Assembly: GCA_963699345.1 (NCBI GenBank)
Contig: CAVOTL010000007.1
Location: 372,001 to 436,000, forward strand
DNA length: 64,000 nucleotides
Direction of reading: 5' to 3'
Source of the DNA: Bog-756 sp963699345
Lineage (GTDB): Bacteria; Actinomycetota; Acidimicrobiia; Acidimicrobiales; RAAP-2
Positions 9,669 to 18,311 of the stretch are shown one piece after another; position 1 is the stretch's first letter, and the number at the start of each line of letters is the position of its first letter. The translations under genes were made by a program, and so were the position numbers. The notes under the pieces are model-generated. The model searched no databases. It was not told where the DNA came from and saw only the letters and a list, made by a program, of their open reading frames with translations.

Positions 9669-10783
9669 GCGGCCCGTTCGCCGCCTCCCCGGAGCACTAC
9701 CCGATGTCGGGGCTCGACGAGTTCCTGATCCACAACCATCCCCACCCGGTCCGGGTGATGTGGACGTCGGACGTCCAGGCCTACGAGCGGATGTGGTTCA
9801 CCTGCGAGGACACCACCGGCGACCTGCTGGTCGTCGCCGGCATGGGCATCTACCCCAACCTGGGCACGGCCGAGGCGTTCGCCATCGTGAACGTCCGCGG
9901 CCGACACACGACGGTGCGGGCCCACCGCAAGCTGGGGCTCGACCGAATGGACATGTCCGTGGGTCCGCTCCGGTTCGACGTGGTCGAGCCGTTCCGGCAG
10001 TGGAACCTGACCCTCGACGACAACGAGTACGGCATCGCCTTCGATCTGTCCTGGTTCGACACCAAGCGCCCCGTCTACCGCCTGATCGGCGCCGGCATGT
10101 TCCTCGGGACCAAACCCTTCGCCGGCGTGGCCGGATACGACGGCTTCGGTCGCCAGAGCGGATGGGTCTCGGCCCACGGCGAGCGGTTCATCCTGGACCG
10201 GGACGTCCACCGGGGTACCCGCGACCATCACTGGGGAACGCGGGACGGCGTCGGCGGCCCGACCTTTTGGAGTGGGAACCAGCATCCCCACTCGGGAGAG
10301 TGGGTGGAGTTCGAGGAGTACGGGGTCTGGGGTGACCACATCCTCTACAACCTCGGGGATCCGCGCCGGGGCAGCGCCACCCTCCGGGGACGTCGCCACC
10401 GGCTGCGGTTCGAGGACGACACCCACCTCCTGCTCTCCGGCGAGGTCGACCTCGTCTTCGCCGACGGCAGCGAAAAGACCATGACCTTCGAGCGGTTGGG
10501 CAACCAGATCGCCTTCCTCCGCTGCGGCATGTACGGGGGGCCCAACGGCGGCACCCCCGACGGCGATCTCTGGCACGGGATGGAGGTCGGTGACGGGGTG
10601 GTCAGCGGGGAGACCTATGACGTCAACGACCCCGAGGTCCGATCGCGCATCTGCGGGCTCGACCAGCACCATGCCCGGTTCGAGTGCGAGGGCGAGGTGA
10701 CGTACGGGATCATCGAGCCTTACGACACCCTCTGCTACGACATGGCGTCGAGTGGCCTCGGTGGGTTCTCCCTCCTCGAGTGA
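9665..10783 (+). CDS. DUF7064-like protein of unknown function
   Basis: A 372-residue, Trp- and Gly-rich beta protein of the type found beside acyl-CoA and steroid-like catabolic genes in actinobacteria. Typical segments are WFTCEDTTGDLLVVAGMGIYPNLG, GTRDHHWGTRDGVGG and HSGEWVEFEEYGVW. The fold resembles hydroxysteroid or carotenoid hydratase-like beta barrels, but no enzyme activity is established. It is translationally coupled to the aldehyde dehydrogenase. A second, frameshifted relative is at 57954. Confidence 0.7.
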   Translation: MSGPFAASPEHYPMSGLDEFLIHNHPHPVRVMWTSDVQAYERMWFTCEDTTGDLLVVAGMGIYPNLGTAEAFAIVNVRGRHTTVRAHRKLGLDRMDMSVGPLRFDVVEPFRQWNLTLDDNEYGIAFDLSWFDTKRPVYRLIGAGMFLGTKPFAGVAGYDGFGRQSGWVSAHGERFILDRDVHRGTRDHHWGTRDGVGGPTFWSGNQHPHSGEWVEFEEYGVWGDHILYNLGDPRRGSATLRGRRHRLRFEDDTHLLLSGEVDLVFADGSEKTMTFERLGNQIAFLRCGMYGGPNGGTPDGDLWHGMEVGDGVVSGETYDVNDPEVRSRICGLDQHHARFECEGEVTYGIIEPYDTLCYDMASSGLGGFSLLE

Positions 10784-10790
10784 CCGTCGC

Positions 10791-11594
10791 CTACGTGAAG
10801 TCGGAGCCGCCGTCGACGTTGATGTTGGCCCCCGTCATGTAGGTGTTCCGGGCGGACGCGGCAAAGGCGATCACCGGCCCGATCTCCGTGGGGTCGGCCG
10901 CCCGGTTCAGGTGGACGGGGTGGCCGAAGTCCCGTGTGATGAAGCGCATGACGTCGTAGAGATCCTCCTCGTCGACATCGGGAACCATACGCAGCGCCTG
11001 TTTGAACGACTCGGACACGAACGTCCCGGGGCTGACGGTGTTCACGAGGATCCCGTCCGGAGCCAGGGTCATCGACAGGTTCTTGGTCAGACTGGTCAGG
11101 GCGTTCTTGGCCGCCGTGTAGGCGACCAGCTGGCCGGACTGGCGTTTCGTGGACATGGCCGACACGTTGACGATGCGGGCCCAGTCGGCCTTCCGCAGGA
11201 GGGGCAGGGCGGCCCGGATGGTCCGGACCGAACTCAACGTGATCCCGTTGACGACCTCGAGCCATTCGGCATCCGTGTACTCCTCGAACCCTTTGATGCC
11301 TCCGGGGAACGGGCCCGCGGCGTTGACCAGGGCGTTGCAGTGGCCCCACCGCTCCCCCACCTCGGCGACGGCCCGCTCGACGGAGTCCTGGTCGAGCAGG
11401 TCGGTCCGGAGGCCGACGGCGTCGGGGGATCCGAGGGCCAGGAGACCCTGGGCGGTCTCGTCCAGGTCACGTGGCGTCCGCGCCAGGACGGCCACCCGTG
11501 CCCCGTCGGCCGCCATGCAGTCCGCCGCGGCTCGACCCATCCCTGTGGTCCCCCCGGCCACGATGACGACGGCATCCGACAGACCCAGGTCCAT
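10791..11594 (-). CDS. short-chain dehydrogenase/reductase
   Basis: Classical SDR of 267 residues: the NAD(P)-binding motif is AGGTTGMG (residues 13-20), NAAG is at 91-94, and the catalytic set is Ser145, Tyr159 and Lys163 (YTAAK). The end INVDGGSDFT is standard. It probably oxidises or reduces a hydroxy/keto group on the same substrate as its neighbours. It converges on the DUF7064-like gene and has operator site B in its promoter 35 bases upstream. Confidence 0.88.
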   Translation of the reverse strand: MDLGLSDAVVIVAGGTTGMGRAAADCMAADGARVAVLARTPRDLDETAQGLLALGSPDAVGLRTDLLDQDSVERAVAEVGERWGHCNALVNAAGPFPGGIKGFEEYTDAEWLEVVNGITLSSVRTIRAALPLLRKADWARIVNVSAMSTKRQSGQLVAYTAAKNALTSLTKNLSMTLAPDGILVNTVSPGTFVSESFKQALRMVPDVDEEDLYDVMRFITRDFGHPVHLNRAADPTEIGPVIAFAASARNTYMTGANINVDGGSDFT

Positions 11595-11628
11595 GTGCTT
11601 CCCCACCCTTGCTCGCTCCCTACCGGAG

Positions 11629-11654
11629 TTTACAGATCTCAGGCACTGTGTAAA
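11629..11654. promoter_or_regulatory. operator/promoter site B (TTTACA-N14-TGTAAA)
   Basis: A perfect 6-bp dyad with a 14-base spacer upstream of the minus-strand SDR gene. Read on that strand, TTTACA acts as -35 and TAAACT, 17 bases later, as -10. Inner bases are shared with site A (TTACACAGT) and site C (ATCTC beside the left arm). Confidence 0.65.
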
Positions 11655-11698
11655 GGCTCGAACGGCTGGGCCGACCCGGGGGCGGCGAACCCCACCGG

Positions 11699-13396
11699 TC
11701 ACCGCCCGATCAGCGCCCCCCGACCGTTGTCGACGAACTCGGCGATCATCCGGTCGATGTCCGCCCTGGTCAACGGTTCGTAGCGGGCACCACGCCCGAC
11801 CCGCTGCCACTGCGGGTCGTCGGTCTCCCACCGCGCCGCCCGCAGCGGCTTCTTGTCCGTCTTGTCACTGGCGGTGACGGGCAGGGCGGACACCACCCGG
11901 ACGAACCGGGGCGCCCATTTGGTGCCCAGATCGCGCTGGGCGGCCAGGAACTCCTCGAACGCCCCGGGGTCGAAGGTCGTCCCGGGAGCCAGCTCGAGCG
12001 CGGCCATCACCTGGTCACCCGTGCGCGTGTCCGGGACGGGATAGACGGCCACCCCGGTGACCCCCTCGAACCGGGCGAGGATCCGCTCGACCGGGGCCGC
12101 GGCGAAGTTTTCGCTGTCCACCCGCAACCAGTCGCCGGTCCGACCGGCGAAGTAGAAGATGCCCCCGTCGTCCCGGTAGGCCAGGTCCCCCGACCAGTAC
12201 CAGCCGAAGCGGGTCCGCTCGGCATCGGCGTCGGGGTTGTTGTAGTAGCCCTCGAAGTTGGAGCGGGCCCGCCGACCCACCAGCTCCCCGATGCAGGCGT
12301 CGGCGTTCGTCAGGCGGCCGTGTTCGTCGAAGATGGCGCAGGGTCGTTCCTCGCCCGATTCGGGGTCGACCACGACCACGTCGTCGTCCGGGTCGGCCCG
12401 GCCGAGGGCTCCCGGTCGGGGATCACGCACCGGCTTCAGCACGATGGCGTTCTCACTCGATCCGTACCCCTCGATGATGGGCACTCCGAACCGCTCGGTG
12501 AAGGCCGCCTTGTCCGGGGCCGAGGTCTCCGGGCCCAGGACGTAGCGGAGGTCGTGGTCCCGGTCGGAACCGGTGGCCGGGGTGGCCACGATGTGGGCGA
12601 TGGCCCGTCCGACGCTGTTGAAGAAGGTGGCACCGCACTCCTGCACGTCGGGCAGGAACCGGGAGGCCGAGAACCTGCGGCGCAGCGCCAGGGTGGCCCC
12701 GCTGGACAGGGCGGGCAGCACCGCCGCCGACAGGGCGTTGCCGTGGAAGAGGGGCATGGCCGAGTACAGGACGTCCTCGGGGCGGAAGCCCACCTTGGAC
12801 GCGGCCCCGGCCGCCCGGCCCTGGGTCATACGGACCGCCTTGGGCCCCCCGGTCGAACCCGAGGTGAAGATGAGCAGGAAGAGGTCCTCGGGGGCGGGAA
12901 CGGGCAGGGGCGGCCGGGCGTCGTCCGCCACCGCCGGGATGTCCCGGAGCCGGGCCGCGTACCGGTCGTCGTCGATGACCAGGAGCCGATCGGGGCCGAA
13001 GCCGAGGTCCAGGTGGTCGACGAGGTCGACCTGGGTGGAGTCGGTGATCAGGAGCTGGCAGTCGGCCCGGCGGATGTCGGTGGCCAGCTCGGCGCCCCGC
13101 CGGGTGGGATTGATCCCGACGACGACCGCCCCCACCAGGGCCGCCCCGGCCAGGAGGAAGAGATACTCCGGAACGTTCTCCAGCAGGACGCCCACGTGGA
13201 ACGGGCCCTCCTCGCGGAGCGAGAGGAGGAGCTCGCCCCGTCGTTCGGATTCGGCCACCACCTCCCGCCAGGTCCACGACCTCCCCTCGAAGAGCAGTCC
13301 GGTGCCGTCGTCGCCCTCCCGCAGGCGCACCAGCTGGGCCGCGGTGGTCACCGGGTCCGACGCAGGGGACGTCCGTCCCGTGGGACCTCGGTTCAC
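11699..13396 (-). CDS. acyl-CoA ligase (AMP-forming, FadD-like)
   Basis: Activates a carboxylic acid to the acyl-adenylate and acyl-CoA. The 565-residue protein carries the ATP-binding loop LLIFTSGSTGGPKAVRMTQ, the adenylate site segment EGYGSSENAIV and WYWSGDLAYRDDGGIFYFAGR with the hinge. The C-terminal catalytic Lys region is VTASDKTDKKPLRAARW. Similarity is closest to mycobacterial-type ligases for long-chain or steroid side-chain acids. GTG start overlapping the stop of the upstream kinase-like gene (GTGA), so the two are coupled. Confidence 0.85.
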   Translation of the reverse strand: MNRGPTGRTSPASDPVTTAAQLVRLREGDDGTGLLFEGRSWTWREVVAESERRGELLLSLREEGPFHVGVLLENVPEYLFLLAGAALVGAVVVGINPTRRGAELATDIRRADCQLLITDSTQVDLVDHLDLGFGPDRLLVIDDDRYAARLRDIPAVADDARPPLPVPAPEDLFLLIFTSGSTGGPKAVRMTQGRAAGAASKVGFRPEDVLYSAMPLFHGNALSAAVLPALSSGATLALRRRFSASRFLPDVQECGATFFNSVGRAIAHIVATPATGSDRDHDLRYVLGPETSAPDKAAFTERFGVPIIEGYGSSENAIVLKPVRDPRPGALGRADPDDDVVVVDPESGEERPCAIFDEHGRLTNADACIGELVGRRARSNFEGYYNNPDADAERTRFGWYWSGDLAYRDDGGIFYFAGRTGDWLRVDSENFAAAPVERILARFEGVTGVAVYPVPDTRTGDQVMAALELAPGTTFDPGAFEEFLAAQRDLGTKWAPRFVRVVSALPVTASDKTDKKPLRAARWETDDPQWQRVGRGARYEPLTRADIDRMIAEFVDNGRGALIGR

Positions 13397-14434
13397 GTCA
13401 GCCTCGCCCGCACCAGGTCGAGGACGGGATTGTCCGAGATCGGCAGCATCACCGGCTCGCCGGCGTCACGGCGCAGGACGCTGATGCGGGTCATGACGGC
13501 CGCGCTCCGCACCATGGCGAGGGTCTCGTACCACCCGAGGTGGCGGACGGGCCGCCCACTCAGCTCCTCGAAGCGCGGCGACGGTCCGGTCGCGATCGGG
13601 GAACCCCTCGGTGCGCGTCCCGAACAGCGCGTCCATGGTCAGGTCGAGACCGGTGAACCAGGCGAGGTCGTGTTCGGGTGCCCCGACCGAGGTCATGTCC
13701 CAGTCGAGGACGGCCAGGACCGTCCCGTCGTCGTCGAACACCGCGTTCTCGAAGCGCACGTCACCCCACAGCAGCACCGGGACCGGCTCCTCCTCCGGCC
13801 GCTGGGCCCGGCACCAGGCCAGGGCCTCGACGAGGGTCGCCACCGGCTCACCGCCCGTCGACCACGAGAGGTACTCCTCCCAGAAGGCGAGCTCGGCACC
13901 GTTGTCACGACGGGGTACGGCGGGCGCCGCGTCGGTATCGGCCCGGTGGACGGCGGCCAGCGTGGCCAGGAACCCGTCGTAGACGCCGGCCCTCCGATCG
14001 GGGTCCATGCCTCCGAGCCACCGGTCACGGTGGGCGAGGGCACCCACGATGTGTCCGTCGACCTTGGGCATCACGATGAAGGGCTCCCCCAGCCACCGGG
14101 CGTCGGTCTCGAGGACGGGGTCCGCCACGGGGACGCCGCCGGCCGCCGCCGCCATCTGCGCCTGCCACTGCGGAACCAGGTCGTACCCGGCGAACGTCCC
14201 CACCGCGGGTGGCCCCATCCGGATCACCAGTGCACCCCGGTGCCGCCCGTCACCCTCCGACCGGGACACCTCGGCGATGATCGTCTCGCTCGAGTACCCC
14301 GCACTCGGACGGGACAGACGGTCGACCACCACCTCCTCGTACCCACGGTGGTGCATCAGCCACCGGGCCAGGCCCGCGGCCAGGTCGGCGTCGGACCGCC
14401 GCACCGGACCACCCCCTGCTACCTCACCGTCCAC
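13393..14434 (-). CDS. phosphotransferase family protein (APH-like; one frameshift)
   Basis: An aminoglycoside-phosphotransferase fold protein of the kind that accompanies acyl-CoA dehydrogenases and FadD genes in actinobacteria. The catalytic loop is LLWGDVRFENAVF and the metal site VLDWDMTSVG. Near 13580 the frame shifts; the proper tail (FEELSGRPVRHLGWYETL onward to the GTGA overlap) is intact in another frame, so one extra base explains it. The likely substrate is a hydroxylated acyl or sterol-like molecule rather than an antibiotic; that is inference from context. Confidence 0.78.
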
Positions 14435-14489
14435 GGATGTCCACCTCCCCTTCGTCGGATGCCGCTACGGGACCGTCGTCCCCGTCCCG

Positions 14490-15686
14490 TCACGGGGCCA
14501 GCAGGACGGGCATACGACCGGCGCTCCGCACCACCGTCGAGCGGACGTACTCCGGCTCCCCCACCAGTTCGTAGGTCGGATAGCGGGACAGTAACGCCTC
14601 GAAGAAGAGGCGCGCCTCGAGCCGGGCCAACGAGGCGCCCAGGCACAGGTGTTCCCCGAATCCGAAGGCCACGTGGGTGGGCGTGACGGGTCGGTGCACG
14701 TCGAACTGCCCCGCCGTGGGCCCGAACACGGCCTCGTCGCGGTTGCCCGAGGCGTACAACATGACCACGAACTCACCGGCGGCGACCTCCTGACCGCCGA
14801 GTTCGACGTCGACCACGGCGGTGCGGCCGAAGGCCTGGATGGGCGTGGTCCACCGGAGCAGTTCCTCGACCGCCGCCGGCAGCCGCGACGGGTCCTCCAC
14901 CAGGTCGCCGCGTTGATCCGACCACCGGTGGAGCACCTCCATCCCGCCGGAGATGAGCGTGCGGGTCGTCTCGTTGCCGGCGACCAGCAGGGTGAGGCAG
15001 AACCCCATGATCTCGAGGCGGTTCAACGGCCGACCGTCCAGTTCGCCACCCTTCAGGACCTCCAGGAGATCGTTCCCCCCGGCGGCGGCCCGGTCGATGT
15101 GGTCGGTCAGGAACGCGGCCATCTGTCCGATCTCCGGTGCCGAGTCCGCGGCGTCCGTCCGGTCGGTCGACGAGATGATGGCGTCGGACCATCGTCGGAA
15201 CACCTCCCGGTCCGCGTCACCGACGCCGAACAGCTCGGCGATCACCGCGATCGGCACGGCGGATGCCAACGCCGCCACCGCGTCCACCGGCTCGTCGGGA
15301 GTCACCTCGTCGAGTACCTCGGTCACCGTCCGTCGGATCATCCCCTCGAGTCGTCCGACCGCCCGGGGGGTGAACTGCCGGTTGACGAGCTGACGGTACG
15401 CCGCGTGCACCGGCGGATCGAGGTGGAGGATCGAGAAGGTGTTGAGGCCGCCCGAGCCGTCGGAGCGGAGGGGGTCGTTGATCAACACTCCACGTCCCGA
15501 GACGAACCGCGCCGGGTCACGACTGATCGACCGGATGTCGTCGTAGCGGCTCACCGCCCAGCTGCCGTCGGCCGTCCGGAACACCGGCGCCTGTCGGCGG
15601 AGATCGGCGAGGATGTCGAAGTAGTCGGGCCGCAGGTAGAAGCCGGGTTCGGTCAGGTCGAGGCGGAGGTCGGCTACATCGGCCAT
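14490..15686 (-). CDS. cytochrome P450
   Basis: A 398-residue bacterial P450. The oxygen-binding I helix is VAGNETTRT, the K-helix ExxR is EELLR, and the heme loop FGFGEHLCLGASLAR puts the thiolate ligand at Cys348. Such enzymes hydroxylate terpenoids, sterols or alkyl chains, using electrons from a ferredoxin not present here. Head-to-head with the zinc alcohol dehydrogenase, so hydroxylation followed by oxidation is a reasonable sequence of steps. Confidence 0.9.
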   Translation of the reverse strand: MADVADLRLDLTEPGFYLRPDYFDILADLRRQAPVFRTADGSWAVSRYDDIRSISRDPARFVSGRGVLINDPLRSDGSGGLNTFSILHLDPPVHAAYRQLVNRQFTPRAVGRLEGMIRRTVTEVLDEVTPDEPVDAVAALASAVPIAVIAELFGVGDADREVFRRWSDAIISSTDRTDAADSAPEIGQMAAFLTDHIDRAAAGGNDLLEVLKGGELDGRPLNRLEIMGFCLTLLVAGNETTRTLISGGMEVLHRWSDQRGDLVEDPSRLPAAVEELLRWTTPIQAFGRTAVVDVELGGQEVAAGEFVVMLYASGNRDEAVFGPTAGQFDVHRPVTPTHVAFGFGEHLCLGASLARLEARLFFEALLSRYPTYELVGEPEYVRSTVVRSAGRMPVLLAP

Positions 15687-15815
15687 CGAGGCTCCTCGGA
15701 TCGGAGGGAGCGGCCTGCCGACGTCCGGTCCCGGCCACTGGACGCTGAGTTTCGTACAGTGTTTAACTTCCCGTCAAGCAAGGCACCGAACCGCTCGGAC
15801 GCCGGAGGAGTGGCC

Positions 15816-16913
15816 ATGCGCGCCGCCGTACTGTTCGAACCCGACCGACCCCTCGAACTACGCGAGCTGTCGCCCCGTCCCCTGCGGGCCACCGACGTCC
15901 ATCTGCGGATCGACGCATCCGGTGTCTGCCATTCGGACGAGACCATCCGCCGCCAGGGCATGGGGGGCCTGGCTCCCGTGGTCCTCGGCCACGAGGGGTG
16001 CGGCACCGTCCTGGAGGTCGGTGGCGACGTGCGGGACCTCTCCCCCGGAGACCGGGTGATCGGCGCGTTCCAACCGGCCTGCGGGGCGTGTTGGCCGTGC
16101 GTGCGGGGCCGCACCCACTTCTGCGAGCAGATCATCGCGGTCGCCACCCGCGCCCACTGGACGGACGACCTCAGCGGACAGCCCACCTGGTCGATGAGCG
16201 GGTTGGGCACCTTCGCCGACGAGGCGGTGGTCGACCGGATCTCGGTCGTCAAGGTGGAGACCGACCTGCCCGCCGAGCAGCTGGCGCTGGTGGGGTGCGC
16301 CGCCATGACCGGCGTGGGCGCGGCCCTCAACACCGCCCGGGTCGAGGCGGGGTCGGTGGTCGTGGTCCTCGGGTGCGGCGGTGTGGGGCAGTTCGTCGTC
16401 CAGGGCGCCCGGATCGCCGGGGCCGCCCGTATCATCGCCGTCGATCCGTTCCCCACCAAGCTCGAGACGGCGCGGCACAACGGCGCCACGGATGTCGTCG
16501 ACCCGACGACATCCGATGTCGTCTCGGCGATCATGGAGATGACCGGTGGCCGGGGCGCCGACTACGCCTTCGAGGTCGCCATGTCCGGTCCGACCCTGCG
16601 GCAGGCCTACGATCTCTGCCGCCCGGCGGGGACCGCCGTCGCCGTGGGCATGCCGCCCGCCGGCACGACGGTCGAGTTCGATGCGTACCAGCTCTTCTCC
16701 ACCGAGAAACGCCTGGTGGGGTGCTACTACGGGTCGGGCCAGGTCCGGAGGGACTTTCCCCGCCTGGTGGCGCTGGCCGAGGCAGGTCGGCTCGACCTCG
16801 CGGGGGCCGTGTCCCGACGGATCCCCCTGGACGAGGTCAACGACGCCTTCACCGCCATGGCCGGCGGGGACGTCATCCGGTCGGTCATCGTCCCCGGCGA
16901 GCCGCGCCCGTGA
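15816..16913 (+). CDS. zinc-dependent alcohol dehydrogenase (Rxyl-like MDR)
   Basis: Medium-chain dehydrogenase of 365 residues. Catalytic zinc ligands are in GVCHSDE and GHEGCG; the structural zinc cluster is CGACWPCVRGRTHFC. The NAD-binding loop is GCGGVGQFVVQ. It oxidises an alcohol to an aldehyde or ketone, probably the P450 product. The ATG at 15816 follows GGAGGAG. Its stop overlaps the GTG of the TetR gene by four bases. Confidence 0.9.
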   Translation: MRAAVLFEPDRPLELRELSPRPLRATDVHLRIDASGVCHSDETIRRQGMGGLAPVVLGHEGCGTVLEVGGDVRDLSPGDRVIGAFQPACGACWPCVRGRTHFCEQIIAVATRAHWTDDLSGQPTWSMSGLGTFADEAVVDRISVVKVETDLPAEQLALVGCAAMTGVGAALNTARVEAGSVVVVLGCGGVGQFVVQGARIAGAARIIAVDPFPTKLETARHNGATDVVDPTTSDVVSAIMEMTGGRGADYAFEVAMSGPTLRQAYDLCRPAGTAVAVGMPPAGTTVEFDAYQLFSTEKRLVGCYYGSGQVRRDFPRLVALAEAGRLDLAGAVSRRIPLDEVNDAFTAMAGGDVIRSVIVPGEPRP

Positions 16914-17536
16914 CGGTCGGCCGGGCGTCGGACGGGCCCGTCCCGGGCCCCGGCGAGCCGCGCCCGTGGCGCTACGGCGAGCTGACCCGGGACGATGTGG
17001 TCGAGGCGGCACTCCGCCTGACCCGCCGCCGCGGCCTCTCCAACCTGAGCATGCGCAAGTTGGCCACCGAACTGGGCAGTCCCTCCATGAACGCCTACTA
17101 CTACGTCCGCGACAAGGGCCATCTGCTCGACCTCGTCGGGGACGCGGTGTTGGCCGAGGTCCGGCCACCCCCACCCGACCTGCCCTGGGAGCGTCGCCTC
17201 ACCCTGCTGTTCGTGCAGGGACGGGAGATCCTGCTGGGCTATCCGGGCGTCGCCCAGCATCTCCTCCGGCGCCGGGAAGGTCTGCCCAACGAGATCCGCC
17301 TGTACCAGGTGATCGACGAGATCCTGGCCACCGGAGGCTTCGACCGCACGGTCCGGAACCGGGTGCAGCGGCTCCTCGCCTACCTGCTCTTCGGTGCCGT
17401 CACCTCCGAGCTGGCGACGACCGAGGCGGCGGACGATCCGAACACGATGTCCTTCGCCGACGACGACCAGGTCTTCCGACTCGGCCTCGAGCTGCTGCTC
17501 GCCGGCCTGCGCCGGGACCCGGCCGCCGACGGGTGA
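16910..17536 (+). CDS. TetR family regulator
   Basis: A 208-residue regulator. N-terminal HTH: GLSNLSMRKLATELGSPSMNAYYYVRDKGHLLDLV. The C-terminal ligand domain is of the TetR_C_33 kind. Translational coupling to the alcohol dehydrogenase suggests control of the local degradation genes. It lacks an operator-like dyad of its own in front, since it is read from the upstream gene. Confidence 0.85.
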   Translation: MTVGRASDGPVPGPGEPRPWRYGELTRDDVVEAALRLTRRRGLSNLSMRKLATELGSPSMNAYYYVRDKGHLLDLVGDAVLAEVRPPPPDLPWERRLTLLFVQGREILLGYPGVAQHLLRRREGLPNEIRLYQVIDEILATGGFDRTVRNRVQRLLAYLLFGAVTSELATTEAADDPNTMSFADDDQVFRLGLELLLAGLRRDPAADG

Positions 17537-17564
17537 CGACGGGCCGCTCGCGAACGGCCCAGCG

Positions 17565-17590
17565 TTTACATATCTCCTACTTCGTGTAAA
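17565..17590. promoter_or_regulatory. operator/promoter site C (TTTACA-N14-TGTAAA)
   Basis: A perfect dyad immediately in front of the second TetR gene. TTTACA (-35) and TAAAGA (17587-17592, -10) are 17 bases apart. The GTG start is ten bases past the -10, so the transcript may be leaderless. Bound regulator would cover the whole promoter, fitting autorepression. Confidence 0.65.
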
Positions 17591-17601
17591 GATCCGACAC
17601 C

Positions 17602-18177
17602 GTGGCCGTCCAGAGTACGAGTGCGGAGCTGATCCTCGCCGCCGCCCGAGAGGCCATCGCCGCCAAGGGGCCCGGCAAGCTCACGCTGTCGGAAGTGGCC
17701 GCCGCCGCCGGGGTCTCCCGGCCGACGCTCTACCGGTGGTTCCCGACGAGGCACGACCTGTTCGCGGCCCTCACCGAGTACGAGCGGGCGCAGTTCGACG
17801 ACGGGCTCCGGCGGGTGGTCGATGCCCGTCGGACCCCGGCACGTCGGCTGGATGCGGCCCTCCGGTATCTGCTCACCTACCTGGACGGGGCGATGGGGGC
17901 GGATCCCATCGGGGTCGATCCCGCGTTCGCACTCCGCTCCCTCAACGAGTCACTGACCGCCCAGGTGGAGACGTTGGTCCGGACCCTCGGTCCGGCCGTC
18001 GACCAGGTGCCGGCCGTGCGCACGGGGGCGATGAGCCGGGCCCAGGCGGCCGAGCTGTTCCTCCGGGTGGCCTACTCCCACTACCTCGTGCCGAATCCCG
18101 ACACCGACGAACTCCTGGCATCGCTGCGGGCGTTCGCCGGGCTGCCCCCCCGGTCGCTGACCCGGGCGGTGGGATGA
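17602..18177 (+). CDS. TetR family regulator, likely autoregulated
   Basis: A 191-residue regulator with the HTH LTLSEVAAAAGVSRPTLYRWFPTRHDLF. The ligand domain is helical with no recognisable cofactor site. It is the best candidate to bind the TTTACA-N14-TGTAAA sites because one copy overlaps its own promoter, the usual TetR arrangement. No ribosome-binding site precedes the GTG, in keeping with a leaderless message. Confidence 0.85.
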   Translation: MAVQSTSAELILAAAREAIAAKGPGKLTLSEVAAAAGVSRPTLYRWFPTRHDLFAALTEYERAQFDDGLRRVVDARRTPARRLDAALRYLLTYLDGAMGADPIGVDPAFALRSLNESLTAQVETLVRTLGPAVDQVPAVRTGAMSRAQAAELFLRVAYSHYLVPNPDTDELLASLRAFAGLPPRSLTRAVG

Positions 18178-18275
18178 CGGGTCGCCGGCCGGCGGCCGTC
18201 TCCCGCCCCCTTACGTCGCCAGCGGGCACCGGCGCCCCGATCATCCGTCCGTCCGATCCCGAGGAGGACCTCGTC

Positions 18276-18311
18276 ATGGCCACCCGTCCGTCCCGACCCC
18301 GTCCGGCATGA
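18276..18311 (+). CDS. possible 11-codon upstream ORF (MATRPSRPRPA)
   Basis: A very short reading frame with a strong GAGGAGG site six to seven bases before its ATG. Its TGA overlaps the ATG of the DUF1214 gene (ATGA). The larger gene has no Shine-Dalgarno of its own, so the small ORF may serve to load ribosomes by re-initiation. It is Arg/Pro-rich; no function as a peptide is claimed. Confidence 0.4.
   Translation: MATRPSRPRPA

Noticed and set aside
15745..15775. TTCGTACAGTGTTTAAC in the P450/alcohol dehydrogenase gap as a fourth copy of the TTTACA-N14-TGTAAA operator
   Set aside because: Half-sites and 14-base spacing do not match; only AT-rich resemblance remains.
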